Below are positions 1-9,491 of a DNA stretch of 64,000 nt, in pieces. Positions within the stretch are counted from its first letter, which is position 1. The number at the start of each line of letters is the position of its first letter. The translations under genes and the position numbers were made by a program. Below the pieces are notes generated by a model, which saw nothing but the letters and a program-made list of their open reading frames with translations, had not been told where the DNA came from and searched no databases. Where the stretch lies: NCBI RefSeq assembly GCF_007997075.1, contig NZ_VORS01000003.1:124001-188000 (forward strand), in the 5' to 3' direction. This DNA comes from Polaribacter sp. IC073 (GTDB taxonomy: Bacteria > Bacteroidota > Bacteroidia > Flavobacteriales > Flavobacteriaceae).

Positions 1-1
1 T

Positions 2-964
2 TTAGACTTTATGTTTAGAACAAGTCTGTTCTTAGAGAAATTAGAATTGAATGCTCAAGTAACCTATCAAGAAGATAAAGTTGCATTTAAAAATGTTTTT
101 ACTTCTCAATATAGTGTAACCGGATTTAGTAGAATGACAATTGGTGCTAAATACTTAGTATATCAACAAGAATATGAAGACAAAACCAAAGAAGTTAGAA
201 GTTGGAAAAGACGTTATGCGTTTGACAAGAAACGATTGATTCCTTCTGTTGCTGTTTATTTAGGCATGAACACCGATTTTGTAAATGAAATACATAAGAC
301 AGGAAGTGTTACACCAAAGGCAGGAATTTTATTACAACACAATCTTACCAGAGATTTTAATGTAATTACCAATCTGTATTATGATAATATTGGTTCTGAC
401 TTTGCTGAATACTCTTACATTATTACTGCAACACAAAATTTTAGCGACCGATGGTCTGCTTTTTTTGAGAACCAAATGGTGTTTCAAGAATATCAAAATA
501 ATATAAATCTAGGTTTAGGGCTTGCGTATTTATACAGCAAAAATTTTCAACTTAATACTTCTGGAAGATTACTTTTTGAGGGGAAAGCACAAGGTTTTTA
601 TGCAGGCTTAGGAGTTTCTTATAGAATTAATAAGCATGAAGATACTTATACAGAGCTAGATGATAATGGACTCAAATTAAAAGATACTCCAATTTCAAAA
701 TACAATAAAAGGAAACCAGGTTTCTTTGGTAGAATTTTTAATATTTTCAAAAAGAAAGATAAAAACAGCAGATCTAGACCAAAGAGAAGTAGAAAAACAA
801 GATCTAAAAAGAAAGGTAGCGGTGTATCTGGCTTGTTTGGTAAGAAAAAATCAAAAGAAAAGAAAAAGGAAACCGATATTGAAAAGCTTGAAAGAGAAAT
901 AAAAGAGATGGAAGAAGAAATGAAGGAAGAGGGTAAGAAAAAGAAAAAAACTGGTAATAATTAG
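2..964 (+). CDS. Outer-membrane beta-barrel protein with a basic tail (5' end cut by window)
   Basis: The frame is open to the first base of the window and there is no signal peptide, so the N-terminus is missing. Roughly the first 210 residues alternate polar and aromatic residues as in a beta-barrel (for example GLGLAYLYSKNFQLNTSGR near the end) and resemble the MetA-pathway/transporter-type outer-membrane families of Bacteroidota. From about residue 230 the protein changes character: a Lys/Arg-rich stretch (KKKDKNSRSRPKRSRKTR and following) and then a charged Glu/Lys helix, probably a coiled coil, to the end. A barrel followed by such a tail is odd. The next gene starts 15 bases downstream. 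The barrel call is inference from sequence pattern; the substrate is unknown. Confidence 0.6.
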   Translation, partial: LDFMFRTSLFLEKLELNAQVTYQEDKVAFKNVFTSQYSVTGFSRMTIGAKYLVYQQEYEDKTKEVRSWKRRYAFDKKRLIPSVAVYLGMNTDFVNEIHKTGSVTPKAGILLQHNLTRDFNVITNLYYDNIGSDFAEYSYIITATQNFSDRWSAFFENQMVFQEYQNNINLGLGLAYLYSKNFQLNTSGRLLFEGKAQGFYAGLGVSYRINKHEDTYTELDDNGLKLKDTPISKYNKRKPGFFGRIFNIFKKKDKNSRSRPKRSRKTRSKKKGSGVSGLFGKKKSKEKKKETDIEKLEREIKEMEEEMKEEGKKKKKTGNN

Positions 965-979
965 AATTGATTTTTTAAG

Positions 980-2101
980 ATGATTACACTAAAAAAAATA
1001 ACGAATAAAAAGGAAATGAAGCAATTTGTTACATTTCCTTTTTCATTGTACAAAGACCATAAGTATTGGGTGCCTCCTATTATTAAAGATGAAGTTGATA
1101 ATTTTGATCCAAAGAAAAACCCTGTTTTTGAGAACGCAGACGCACAGTTTTTTGTTGCTATTAGAGACGGAGAAATTGTTGGTAGAATTGTAGCAATTAT
1201 TAATTGGTTTGAAGTTGAAAAACAACAAATTAAAAAAATGCGTTTTGGTTGGTTCGATTTTATTGATGACATTGCCGTTTCTAAAATATTATTAGACAAA
1301 GTAAAAGAAATCGCCCTAGAGAACAATTTAGAATATTTAGAAGGTCCTGTTGGTTTTAATAATTTAGATAAAACGGGTGTTTTAATTGAAGGGTTCGACC
1401 ATATAGGAACCATGATTACTTGGTACAATCATCCTTATTACAAAGATCATTTAGAGGAATTAGGTTTTGTAAAGGAGAAAGAATATTTAGAAAATAAATT
1501 CAAGTTTAAGAATGTAGATGCTATTTATTTTGATAGAGTTAGTAGCATTATAAAAAGACGTTTTAAGCTAAAAGCATTAGATTTTACAAAGACAAAAGAT
1601 ATTATGCCTTATGTAGATGAAATGTTTGAGGTTTTTGATAAATCCTATTCTAAACTTTCTACTTTTGTTCCTATTTCTGATGCTCAAATTGCCTTTTTTA
1701 AGAAGAAATATATAAGTTTCATCAATCCTGAATATATAAAATTTGTAGTTGATGAATACAATAAAGTAGTTGCTTTTGCCATTGTAATGCCTTCTTTTTC
1801 TGAAGCTTTACAAAAAGCGAAAGGGAAGTTATTTCCGTTTGGCTTGTTTCATTTATTAAAAGCAAGAAAGCATTCTAAAGATGTTACTTTCTACTTGATT
1901 GGTGTGCATCCAGACTATCAAAATAAAGGTGTGCATGCAATCATTTTCGATCAATACACCAAAACGTTTACGCCTTTAGGAATCGAAAATTGCATTAGAA
2001 CACCAGAGTTAGAAGACAATGAAGCGATTAAAAAATTATGGGAAAATTTTAATCCTGTAACGCATAAAAGAAGAAGGACGTATAAAAAAAGTATCTTGTA
2101 A
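980..2101 (+). CDS. GNAT-like acetyltransferase family protein
   Basis: A 373-residue soluble protein. The C-terminal third has the look of a GNAT fold: a beta strand VTFYLIGVHPDYQNKGV followed by HAIIFDQY is the usual acetyl-CoA pyrophosphate-binding region, and the N-terminal region contains AQFFVAIRDGEIVGRIVAII, also typical of GNAT strands. The protein is about twice the length of a minimal GNAT, suggesting a double or extended fold. It follows the barrel gene by 15 bases and may share its transcript. The acyl acceptor cannot be told. Database entries for such Bacteroidota proteins can carry other transferred names; I see only GNAT-like features. Confidence 0.6.
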   Translation: MITLKKITNKKEMKQFVTFPFSLYKDHKYWVPPIIKDEVDNFDPKKNPVFENADAQFFVAIRDGEIVGRIVAIINWFEVEKQQIKKMRFGWFDFIDDIAVSKILLDKVKEIALENNLEYLEGPVGFNNLDKTGVLIEGFDHIGTMITWYNHPYYKDHLEELGFVKEKEYLENKFKFKNVDAIYFDRVSSIIKRRFKLKALDFTKTKDIMPYVDEMFEVFDKSYSKLSTFVPISDAQIAFFKKKYISFINPEYIKFVVDEYNKVVAFAIVMPSFSEALQKAKGKLFPFGLFHLLKARKHSKDVTFYLIGVHPDYQNKGVHAIIFDQYTKTFTPLGIENCIRTPELEDNEAIKKLWENFNPVTHKRRRTYKKSIL

Positions 2102-2158
2102 TTAAGTTTGAAGTAAACAAAAACTACTCAAGTTTAAAACGCTGATAAAATCTAAAAA

Positions 2159-2866
2159 ATGCAACTATTTTATAATTCAGAAATTTCTACTGAAACACAA
2201 CAAATAACTTTCGATAAAATTGAGAGCAAACACATTGTGCGTGTTTTAAGAAAAAAAGAAGGCGATATTCTAAAAATCACCAATGGAAAAGGGTATTTAT
2301 TTGATGCTGAAATTAATTTCGCAAACGATAAAAGATGTTCTGCATTAATTATTAAAGCTGAAGAAAAACCAAAACCTTGGAATTATTATTTACACATTGC
2401 AATTGCACCTACAAAGAATAACGACAGAATCGAATGGTTTTTAGAAAAAGCAACAGAAATTGGTATCGATGAAATTACACCAATTATTTGTTCTAATTCA
2501 GAACGTAGAATTGTAAAATTAGAACGGTTTGAGAAAATTATGCAGTCTGCAATGAAGCAATCTTTAAAATTTACGTTGCCAAAACTGAATGCTCCTGTAA
2601 AATTTAATGCCTTTATCAATCAAGATTTTGAAGGAGAAATTTGTATTGCACATTGCGAGGAACAAGACAAAAACGTGTTACAAACCGTTGTAAAACCTTC
2701 AGAAAAAACAACCATTTTAATTGGTCCTGAAGGTGATTTTTCTATTGAGGAAATAAAAAAAGCCTTAGCTAAAAAATGCATCCCTATTTCTTTAGGTGAA
2801 AGTAGGTTGCGCACAGAAACGGCTGCTTTAGTTGCTGTAAATATTGTTTCGTTTATCAATCAGTAA
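2159..2866 (+). CDS. rsmE: 16S rRNA (uracil-1498-N3)-methyltransferase RsmE
   Basis: Methylates N3 of U1498 in 16S rRNA of the small subunit with S-adenosylmethionine. The 235-residue length fits the family. The SPOUT-class knot motifs are clear: LIGPEGDFSIEEI near residue 182 and LGESRLRTETAALVAV near residue 212, which form the SAM pocket. The N-terminal PUA-like part includes HIVRVLRKKEGD. The gene is followed by a DUF4159 protein gene, an order I associate with Flavobacteriaceae. The ATG start is preceded by an A-rich stretch, as is usual in this phylum. Confidence 0.95.
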   Translation: MQLFYNSEISTETQQITFDKIESKHIVRVLRKKEGDILKITNGKGYLFDAEINFANDKRCSALIIKAEEKPKPWNYYLHIAIAPTKNNDRIEWFLEKATEIGIDEITPIICSNSERRIVKLERFEKIMQSAMKQSLKFTLPKLNAPVKFNAFINQDFEGEICIAHCEEQDKNVLQTVVKPSEKTTILIGPEGDFSIEEIKKALAKKCIPISLGESRLRTETAALVAVNIVSFINQ

Positions 2867-2950
2867 TTTAGTATCTTGCTTTCAATAACTAAATATCCGT
2901 TCGTTTAATTTCTATTTTTCATACAAATGGTATCGAACATTTTTTATTTT

Positions 2951-3592
2951 ATGAAAAAAAATATATTTCTAATCTTTAATTTTATATTTATTATTGTTAA
3001 CGCACAAGATGTTGCTATCTTAAAATACAATGGCGGTGGGGATTGGTATTCAAATCCTACGGCAATTCCTAATTTGATAGCTTTTGCTAACACTAATATT
3101 AAAACAAGTATTTCTAAGAATCCGCAGACAGTAGCAGTTGGCAATGAAGATATTTTTAACTTCCCAATGGTTTTTATGACAGGTCATGGGAACATTTTAT
3201 TTTCTGATGATGAGATAGAAAACCTTAAAAATTACTTAATTTCTGGCGGATTTTTACACATCTCAGATAATTATGGATTAGATAAATTCATTCGAAAAGA
3301 AATACAAAAAGTTTTTCCAAAATTAGAATTTAAAGAAATTCCGAACGATCACCCTATTTATAATCAGACCTTTAAGTTCCCCAACGGAATGCCAAAAATT
3401 CATGAACACGATAAAAAAACCGCACAAGGTTTTGGCATTTTCTATGAAGGCAGATTGGTTGTTTTTTACGATTATGAAACCGATTTAAGCGATGGATGGG
3501 AAGATGAAATTATACACAACAACCCTAAAAGTGTAAGAGAAAAAGCTTTAAAAATGGGGTGTAACATTATTGAATACGCTTTTAAGAACTAA
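2951..3592 (+). CDS. DUF4159 domain-containing secreted protein
   Basis: 213 residues. An upstream ATG at 2927 is in frame, but the one at 2951 gives a standard signal peptide: MKKN, a hydrophobic core, then a cut after VNA before QDVAIL. The mature part matches DUF4159: AILKYNGGGDWYSNPTA, a glutamine-amidotransferase-like stretch FMTGHGNILFSDDEIENL, and GGFLHISDNYG. DUF4159 domains resemble class I glutamine amidotransferase folds but lack a confirmed activity; members often occur in larger membrane proteins in gliding/lipid regions. Probably periplasmic. Function unknown. Confidence 0.8.
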   Translation: MKKNIFLIFNFIFIIVNAQDVAILKYNGGGDWYSNPTAIPNLIAFANTNIKTSISKNPQTVAVGNEDIFNFPMVFMTGHGNILFSDDEIENLKNYLISGGFLHISDNYGLDKFIRKEIQKVFPKLEFKEIPNDHPIYNQTFKFPNGMPKIHEHDKKTAQGFGIFYEGRLVVFYDYETDLSDGWEDEIIHNNPKSVREKALKMGCNIIEYAFKN

Positions 3593-3600
3593 ATAGCAAT

Positions 3601-3650
3601 GTCTTGTTGAACCTAAATTAGCATCTCATCTGCGCTCGACCAGACATTTC
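3601..3650. repeat. Copy of a dispersed short repeat (TGCGCTCGA type)
   Basis: The stretch 3624-3645 (TCTCatCtGCGCTCGAccAGAC) matches the unit at 10347-10368 apart from four bases. It fills the spacer between the DUF4159 gene and the symporter gene. Only one arm is visible here. Such short intergenic palindromic units are common in flavobacterial genomes; no function is assigned. Confidence 0.5.
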
Positions 3651-3663
3651 AAAATAAAGAAGA

Positions 3664-4593
3664 ATGCAAAACCAAATTGACATAGATTCCATAAAAATAA
3701 ACTTCGATGCTAGCGGATTGTGGGTTTTAAATATTGCAATTGCCATTATTATGTTTGGTGTCGCTTTGGGTATTTCTATAAATGATTTTAAACGCCTTTT
3801 AGAAAAACCTAAAATACTTTTTGTGGGTATTTTATCTCAGTTTATATTGTTACCTGCACTTACTTTTATCGCCATATTAATTATAGAACCGCACCCAAGT
3901 TTTGCTTTAGGAATGATGCTAATAGCCGCTTGCCCTGGCGGAAATGTTTCTAATTTTTTTAGTAAAATGGCTGGCGGAAATGCTGCATTATCGGTTAGCT
4001 TAACTGCTTTTGCGACCTTAATATGTATTTTCATGACGCCTTTTAACTTGCAGTTTTGGGGAAGTCTTTATGAACCTACAAATGCTATTTTAGAAACAGT
4101 AGAATTAAATTGGGTAGATTTATTGAAGTTAGTTTCTTTAATATTAGGAATTCCATTATTTTTTGGAATGCTCATAAAGCACTACCACTCTAAAATGGCA
4201 GGAAAAATAGAAAAAGTATTAAAACCTTTATCTATGTTGGTTTTTATCGCACTTATATTTGTTGCTTTCTCACAAAATTTAGACGTATTTTCAAATCATA
4301 TTCACCACGTTATATTATTGGTGGTTTTTCATAATATTTTTGCGTTTATTCTCGGTTTTTATACTGCTAAAAGTTTTGGATTAAATAAACAAGACACCAA
4401 AACCATTGCAATGGAAACGGGTATACAAAATGGAGGCCTGGGTTTACTATTAATCTTTGGTTTCTTTGATGGTTTAGGCGGGATGGCTTTACTAGCAGCT
4501 TTCTGGGGAATTTGGGATGTCTTTTCTGGAATTCTTCTAGCAACTTATTGGGGAAGAAAACCACGCAAAAAAAAGACAATAAAATTAGTATAA
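3664..4593 (+). CDS. Bile acid:sodium symporter family (BASS) protein
   Basis: A 309-residue integral membrane protein with about nine hydrophobic segments. The family marker is the region AACPGGNVSNFFSKMAGGN near residue 90, where the conserved Gly-Gly-Asn and Ser residues form the crossover site in BASS transporters, and ETGIQNGGLGLLLI near residue 250, the second crossover helix. Members move bile acids, pyruvate, pantothenate or other organic anions with Na+. The substrate cannot be told from sequence. The acyltransferase gene starts 3 bases after the stop, so the two are probably cotranscribed. Confidence 0.85.
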   Translation: MQNQIDIDSIKINFDASGLWVLNIAIAIIMFGVALGISINDFKRLLEKPKILFVGILSQFILLPALTFIAILIIEPHPSFALGMMLIAACPGGNVSNFFSKMAGGNAALSVSLTAFATLICIFMTPFNLQFWGSLYEPTNAILETVELNWVDLLKLVSLILGIPLFFGMLIKHYHSKMAGKIEKVLKPLSMLVFIALIFVAFSQNLDVFSNHIHHVILLVVFHNIFAFILGFYTAKSFGLNKQDTKTIAMETGIQNGGLGLLLIFGFFDGLGGMALLAAFWGIWDVFSGILLATYWGRKPRKKKTIKLV

Positions 4594-4596
4594 TTT

Positions 4597-5679
4597 ATGA
4601 TTCAGAAGATTTGGTTTACCCTCGTTTGGAGTTACATGAAATTTGGTTTGTTTTTTTATAGTAAAAAAATAACCGTTTTAGGTAAAGAAAATATACCCAA
4701 GAAAGGAGCTGTTCTATTTGCTGTAAATCACCCAAACGGATTGGTAGACCCGTTGTATGTTACCACAACGAATAAGAGACAGAATCATTTTTTAGTACGC
4801 GCTGCGTCTTTTAAAAATCCGATTGTTAAAAAAATCTTAGAGTCGCTGTATTTAATGCCTATTTATAGAATTAGAGACGGAATTCAACAGCTTGCAAACA
4901 ATCAAGAAATTTTTAAAAAATGCCATCATATTCTCAAAAAAGGCGAAACCTTAATGATTTTCCCAGAAGGAAGTCACGATAAAAAAAGAACAATTAGACC
5001 TTTAAGCAAAGGTTTTACAAGAATTTTATTTGGAGCTTTAGAAAAACACAAAGATTTAGAAATTACCGTAATTCCTGTAGGAATAACTTACCAACACCCT
5101 TCTCACTTTCCTGCAAAAGTTACCATAAATTATGGCAAACCAATTACCACAAGAACTCTTTTTGAAGAAAACTCGTTAGCCAAATCAATTAATATCTTAA
5201 AAAATAAAGTAACAGAGCAATTAAAAATAATCTCAGTTCATATTCCTGATGATGAGAAGTACGAAACAATTTTACAAAAACTAAATGATGCTCAGGTAGA
5301 TTTTACAAAAGTAGACAGCGTAAATGAAATGATTAAAAGCAATTCATTTCCTTCGAAAAAACCTCCCAAGAAAAACGATCTAAAACCGCTTTTATATTTG
5401 ATTATTTTAAATAGCCTCTTTCCGTTTTTACTCTGGAAAAAAGCTTCTAAAAAAATTGATGAAATTGAATTTATAGACACATTTCGATTTAGTTTAAACC
5501 TTTTTATGTGCAGTTTTTTCTACTGTTTACAGGCGTATATTATAAGTGTTTATTATGGGAATCTAGTGGGTTTGTTTTACCTATCTGTTTCTGCTTTGTT
5601 AATTTTAATCTACGCAAAACTAGCACCTACAAATGTTAGAAAGTACAGAGATTTTACAGAAGCAGGCAAACAAATTTAG
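4597..5679 (+). CDS. Glycerol-phosphate acyltransferase (PlsC-like, lysophospholipid acyltransferase family)
   Basis: 360 residues. The acyltransferase motif I is NHPNGLVDPL near residue 44, with five rather than four residues between His and Asp, and motif III is FPEGSHDKKR near residue 128. This spacing resembles the glycerol-3-phosphate acyltransferases of the fungal Gpt2 type more than bacterial PlsC. The enzyme would transfer a fatty acyl group to a glycerolipid at the inner membrane. The last 110 residues hold two or three hydrophobic segments, a C-terminal anchor not found in minimal PlsC. Three bases separate it from the symporter gene. Confidence 0.85.
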   Translation: MIQKIWFTLVWSYMKFGLFFYSKKITVLGKENIPKKGAVLFAVNHPNGLVDPLYVTTTNKRQNHFLVRAASFKNPIVKKILESLYLMPIYRIRDGIQQLANNQEIFKKCHHILKKGETLMIFPEGSHDKKRTIRPLSKGFTRILFGALEKHKDLEITVIPVGITYQHPSHFPAKVTINYGKPITTRTLFEENSLAKSINILKNKVTEQLKIISVHIPDDEKYETILQKLNDAQVDFTKVDSVNEMIKSNSFPSKKPPKKNDLKPLLYLIILNSLFPFLLWKKASKKIDEIEFIDTFRFSLNLFMCSFFYCLQAYIISVYYGNLVGLFYLSVSALLILIYAKLAPTNVRKYRDFTEAGKQI

Positions 5680-5780
5680 TATCCATCGCTGCATTTGTTT
5701 GAGCTCTTTTCTATTTTCTCAAAAAAAAATCGAGTTACTTTCTACTTCACTCAAGACAAACTTCAAGCAGAAAACAGCTT

Positions 5781-8699
5781 CTAATCTATAATAGCATCTT
5801 GAATTACTTGCTGAATTCTAGTTCTCATATTACTGTCAATCAAACCTCGATTATTCATGTTTGGGTACACTCTGTTAGACAAGAAAACATACACCAGGCC
5901 GCTTTTTGGATCTGCCCAAGTATAGGTTCCTGTAAAACCAGAATGCCCAAAACTATCGTCTGAAACACAACCACAGGTAGATTTTACACGCGGATTTAAT
6001 TGTGGCTTATCAAACCCCAAACCTCTTCTTACTTTTTCATCAGAAAAATATCGATGGTTAAATTTATCGATGGTTTCCGATTTTAAATATCGTTTTCCAC
6101 CATAAAAACCTTTTTGTAAATACATTTGCATAATTTTACCAACATCATTTGCATTGGCAAATAAACCTGCATGCCCACCAACGCCTCCTAACATTGCTGC
6201 CCCCATATCGTGCACATAACCTTGTAATAATTGGTTTCTGTAATACGTATCTAATTCTGTGGGTACAATTTCATTTCTAGCAAACTTTTTTAGTGGTAAA
6301 TACGTTGTTCTGTTTGCTCCTAAAGATTTATAAAACTGTTCATCTACCAATGTTTCTAATGGTTTTTGGTATTTTAGTTCTAATGCTTCTTTAAAAATAT
6401 AATATCCTAAATCGCTGTATTTATACCCATCGCTTTTTCTTTGATCTGCATCTTTTATGTATTTATAGATACTGTCTTTGTAATTCGTATTGATAAAAAG
6501 ATTCTCGGCAACCTTAATATTGAATTCATTCGACTTCTTTTTTCTGTAAAACTTTGATAAATTCTCACCTGTAACACTGTCTTGTGTCCCTACATAAAAA
6601 GGAATCCACGCTTTTAATTTACCAAAATGAGAAAGCACCTCTTTAACGGTTACTGTTTCTTTATTGGAATTAGAAAAACTTGGTAAAATATCTCTTAGAC
6701 TTGCAGATAAGGGAATTTTATGTTCCTCTTCTGCCTTCATCATTAAAGGCAAAGAAGCTAATATTTTAGTAAGAGAAGCCAAATCGTAAATATCAGAATT
6801 TTGTACTTTTAGTTTCTTATCATGTGTATGATGCCCGTAACTTTTCTCTAAAATTACTTTCCCATTTCTAGCTACAAAAACCTGAAAACCAGGTGCCATT
6901 TTTTCACCGATAATAGTACCTGCCATTTCATCTATTAAAGCTAACTTTTTAGAAGACATACCTGCAGCTTCTGGTATTGTGTATTCGAACCTGCTTAAAT
7001 TAGAACTCATAAGACCTGCACCTTCTTTAAATTCTGTACCAATAGAAACTGGCAATTTTCCTTTTGCTGTAAAAGCACCAAATAACAATTGTGCAGAAGT
7101 TTCTTGTGCTAGTTTACTGTTCTGATACGAAACAATTAAACCTTCTATATTTGCAAAACTTTTTATTTGTAACAAACTATACGGACTCGTAAAAACATCT
7201 AAAACTACTGCCTTTTCTCGTGCAATTTCTTGCAACCAAACCAACTCTTTATTTGAAAACTTATAACTTTTCCAAGGGTTTAGATTCGATTTATGAAAAC
7301 CAATAATTACATAATTATAAGGTTTTAATTTTGCCATAAGTCCGTCTAAGTTATTCGCTGAAACAACCTCTACCTTCGTATAATTCTTAAGCATATTTAG
7401 ATAAGAATCATTTTCTGCATCGCCTAACTTTACATAAGCAATCTTTCTCTTTTCTAAATCTCTAATCGGTAAATTGCTATTAATATTTTTTACTAAAGTT
7501 AAAGAGTTTTTTACCAATTCTCTGTGTAACAAATCATCTGTTATCCTATTTAGATCTGCTTCAATATGCTCTAAAACAATTGGTTTGTAATTTTGTAAAC
7601 CTGCCCAATATTTAGATTTTAAAATCTTTTTTACAGAAAAATCTAAACGTTCTTCTGTTAATGTTTTTGTATTTAATGCCTGTTTAATTATAGCGATTGA
7701 AGCTGGCACATCTTGCGGAATCAACAACAAATCATTCCCTGCTTGTATGGCCGCTAAATTTATCTGTGCAGAAGTAGCATAATTACTTGCACCTTTCATA
7801 TTTAAGCCGTCTGTAATAATTAAGCCCTCAAAACCTAACTTCTCTTGTAATAAATGAGTTACTACATTCTTAGAAAGCGACGTTGGTAAATTAGGATCTG
7901 GTTCTAAGCTAGGTATGTTTAAATGTGCCGTCATAACACTTGCCAAACCAACATCAAAGGTTTTTTTGTACGGATACAATTCTATAGAATCTAAGCGCGC
8001 TATATCAAAATCTAACAGCGGTAAAGTATGATGAGAATCGGCTGCCGTATCTCCGTGCCCAGGAAAATGTTTCCCGTTTGCTAAAATACCTTCACTTTGC
8101 ATTCCTTTGATAAACGCAATTGCTTTTTCGGTAACATTTTCTTTACCTTCACCAAAAGAACGATTTCCAATAATCGGATTCTCTGGATTGACATTAATAT
8201 CTAATACTGGCGCAAAATTGACGTGAATTCCTATTCTTTTAGCATGCTGCCCAAGATGTTTTCCAAATTGCGTTACTAAAGAATCATTGCTAATTGCACC
8301 CAAAGTCATGTTCCAAGGAAAACGATACGTGTCTTTTAAACGCATGTCTAAACCCCATTCACCATCAAAACCAATTAACAAAGGCACTTTTGCAGAATCT
8401 TGATATCTATTTGTTAATTCCGCCTGTTTTCTGGGCGTTCCTTGCATAAAAATTAAATTACCAACATGGTATTTTGTAATCATTTCAGCAACAAAATCCT
8501 CGTGTTTTTCATCTAGATTAGAATAGGCTTGTATCATAAACAACTGTCCTATTTTTTCATCTACAGACATCGCGCTTAAAATACTATCTACCCAAATTTC
8601 TTGCGCAACAAAGTCTTTCGTTCTTAACGGATCTAATCTTTGCGCGCCTAAATTGTAGACAATAGCAATTAATAACAGTGATAATATCTTTTTCTTCAT
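5781..8699 (-). CDS. GH3 beta-N-acetylhexosaminidase fused to a class C beta-lactamase-like serine hydrolase
   Basis: 972 residues with a signal peptide (MKKKILSLLLIAIVYNLGAQ). The N-terminal half is a NagZ-type GH3 domain: NGKHFPGHGDTAADSHHTLP holds the KH-x5-D and the His used as general acid/base, and LIITDGLNMKGA carries the Asp nucleophile. A GH3 C-terminal domain follows to about residue 570. From about residue 590 there is a serine-hydrolase domain: DLASLTKI (Ser-x-x-Lys), YSDLGYY (in place of Tyr-x-Asn) and HSGFTGTYTW (in place of Lys-Thr-Gly). It is probably an envelope enzyme that trims or recycles peptidoglycan; the second domain may be an esterase or amidase. This fusion recurs in Bacteroidota. 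Confidence 0.92.
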   Translation of the reverse strand: MKKKILSLLLIAIVYNLGAQRLDPLRTKDFVAQEIWVDSILSAMSVDEKIGQLFMIQAYSNLDEKHEDFVAEMITKYHVGNLIFMQGTPRKQAELTNRYQDSAKVPLLIGFDGEWGLDMRLKDTYRFPWNMTLGAISNDSLVTQFGKHLGQHAKRIGIHVNFAPVLDINVNPENPIIGNRSFGEGKENVTEKAIAFIKGMQSEGILANGKHFPGHGDTAADSHHTLPLLDFDIARLDSIELYPYKKTFDVGLASVMTAHLNIPSLEPDPNLPTSLSKNVVTHLLQEKLGFEGLIITDGLNMKGASNYATSAQINLAAIQAGNDLLLIPQDVPASIAIIKQALNTKTLTEERLDFSVKKILKSKYWAGLQNYKPIVLEHIEADLNRITDDLLHRELVKNSLTLVKNINSNLPIRDLEKRKIAYVKLGDAENDSYLNMLKNYTKVEVVSANNLDGLMAKLKPYNYVIIGFHKSNLNPWKSYKFSNKELVWLQEIAREKAVVLDVFTSPYSLLQIKSFANIEGLIVSYQNSKLAQETSAQLLFGAFTAKGKLPVSIGTEFKEGAGLMSSNLSRFEYTIPEAAGMSSKKLALIDEMAGTIIGEKMAPGFQVFVARNGKVILEKSYGHHTHDKKLKVQNSDIYDLASLTKILASLPLMMKAEEEHKIPLSASLRDILPSFSNSNKETVTVKEVLSHFGKLKAWIPFYVGTQDSVTGENLSKFYRKKKSNEFNIKVAENLFINTNYKDSIYKYIKDADQRKSDGYKYSDLGYYIFKEALELKYQKPLETLVDEQFYKSLGANRTTYLPLKKFARNEIVPTELDTYYRNQLLQGYVHDMGAAMLGGVGGHAGLFANANDVGKIMQMYLQKGFYGGKRYLKSETIDKFNHRYFSDEKVRRGLGFDKPQLNPRVKSTCGCVSDDSFGHSGFTGTYTWADPKSGLVYVFLSNRVYPNMNNRGLIDSNMRTRIQQVIQDAIID

Positions 8700-8927
8700 G
8701 CTAATTTTTCAATTTTTTTTGAGCGTTTTAACAGGCTTTCCACTATATCTTTTTAAATGCTGCTTCAGAAACTACAAGTCTCTAAATTAGAGTAATTGCT
8801 TACTAAAACGGATTACTTCGTCATTCTTCCTCATAATAGCGCCAATTAAAAAGAATTTAAAAAGGATGCCGTTTCAATCCTTAACGCAACTTTCTGCAGT
8901 CTTAATACAATATCTTAAAATCAATAG

Positions 8928-9413
8928 TTATACCAAAAAGCGTTTGTGCCAGCTTTCTTTGGCCGGAACTTCCCAATTCTTTTCAAACTCTTCTTTGGTA
9001 GCTACCATGTTATTAAAAACAATAGTTTCTAATGTTACTTTCTGCTCTTTCGCAAATCTTTGAAAATCAGGTAATTTTACTAGGTTAATCGTCTCATCAT
9101 TTTTAAAAGTAACATTCATTTTATTCATTAAGTCTAAAGAAAGTTCTTTTTCTAAAGCTTGTATAAAACGAACAGAACTATCAATAGAGCAACCAGAAAC
9201 ATTGTTAAAACTCTCATCTACTCCCAACACTAAAAACTGATTGTACTTAATGGTAAACGAACCTTTTAAATCGTCTCCATGACGTGTCCATTGGTTGATA
9301 AAGTCTTCTGCCTTTAAAGCAATAAATTCCATATCCTTATTTGTAAATTCTCTATCTGCTTGGTAAATCCAAACACGAGAATTACTCGGTAAATTTTTAT
9401 ATTCTGTAAACAT
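8928..9413 (-). CDS. Conserved Flavobacteriia protein of unknown function
   Basis: 161 residues, soluble, starting MFTEYKNLPSNSRVWIYQ. Homologues in flavobacteria are, from memory, often named 'ABC transporter ATPase', but there is no Walker A or ABC signature here, so that name looks like a transfer error. The sequence has the compact alpha/beta look of a small enzyme or binding protein (VWIYQADREFTNKDMEFI; LGVDESFNNVSGCSIDSSV). It is followed upstream on the same strand by a DnaQ-type exonuclease, 78 bases away, so the two may be cotranscribed. Function not recognised. Confidence 0.75.
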   Translation of the reverse strand: MFTEYKNLPSNSRVWIYQADREFTNKDMEFIALKAEDFINQWTRHGDDLKGSFTIKYNQFLVLGVDESFNNVSGCSIDSSVRFIQALEKELSLDLMNKMNVTFKNDETINLVKLPDFQRFAKEQKVTLETIVFNNMVATKEEFEKNWEVPAKESWHKRFLV

Positions 9414-9491
9414 GATTTCACTTTTTTTAATTGATTCATTTTTTAGATTTCTAAAACGTCTAAAAAGACTGGTTTCGAAATGATAAAAAAT

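Noticed and set aside
8866..9063. 65-residue plus-strand frame
   Set aside because: It is mostly antisense to the conserved gene 8928-9413 and has no support of its own.
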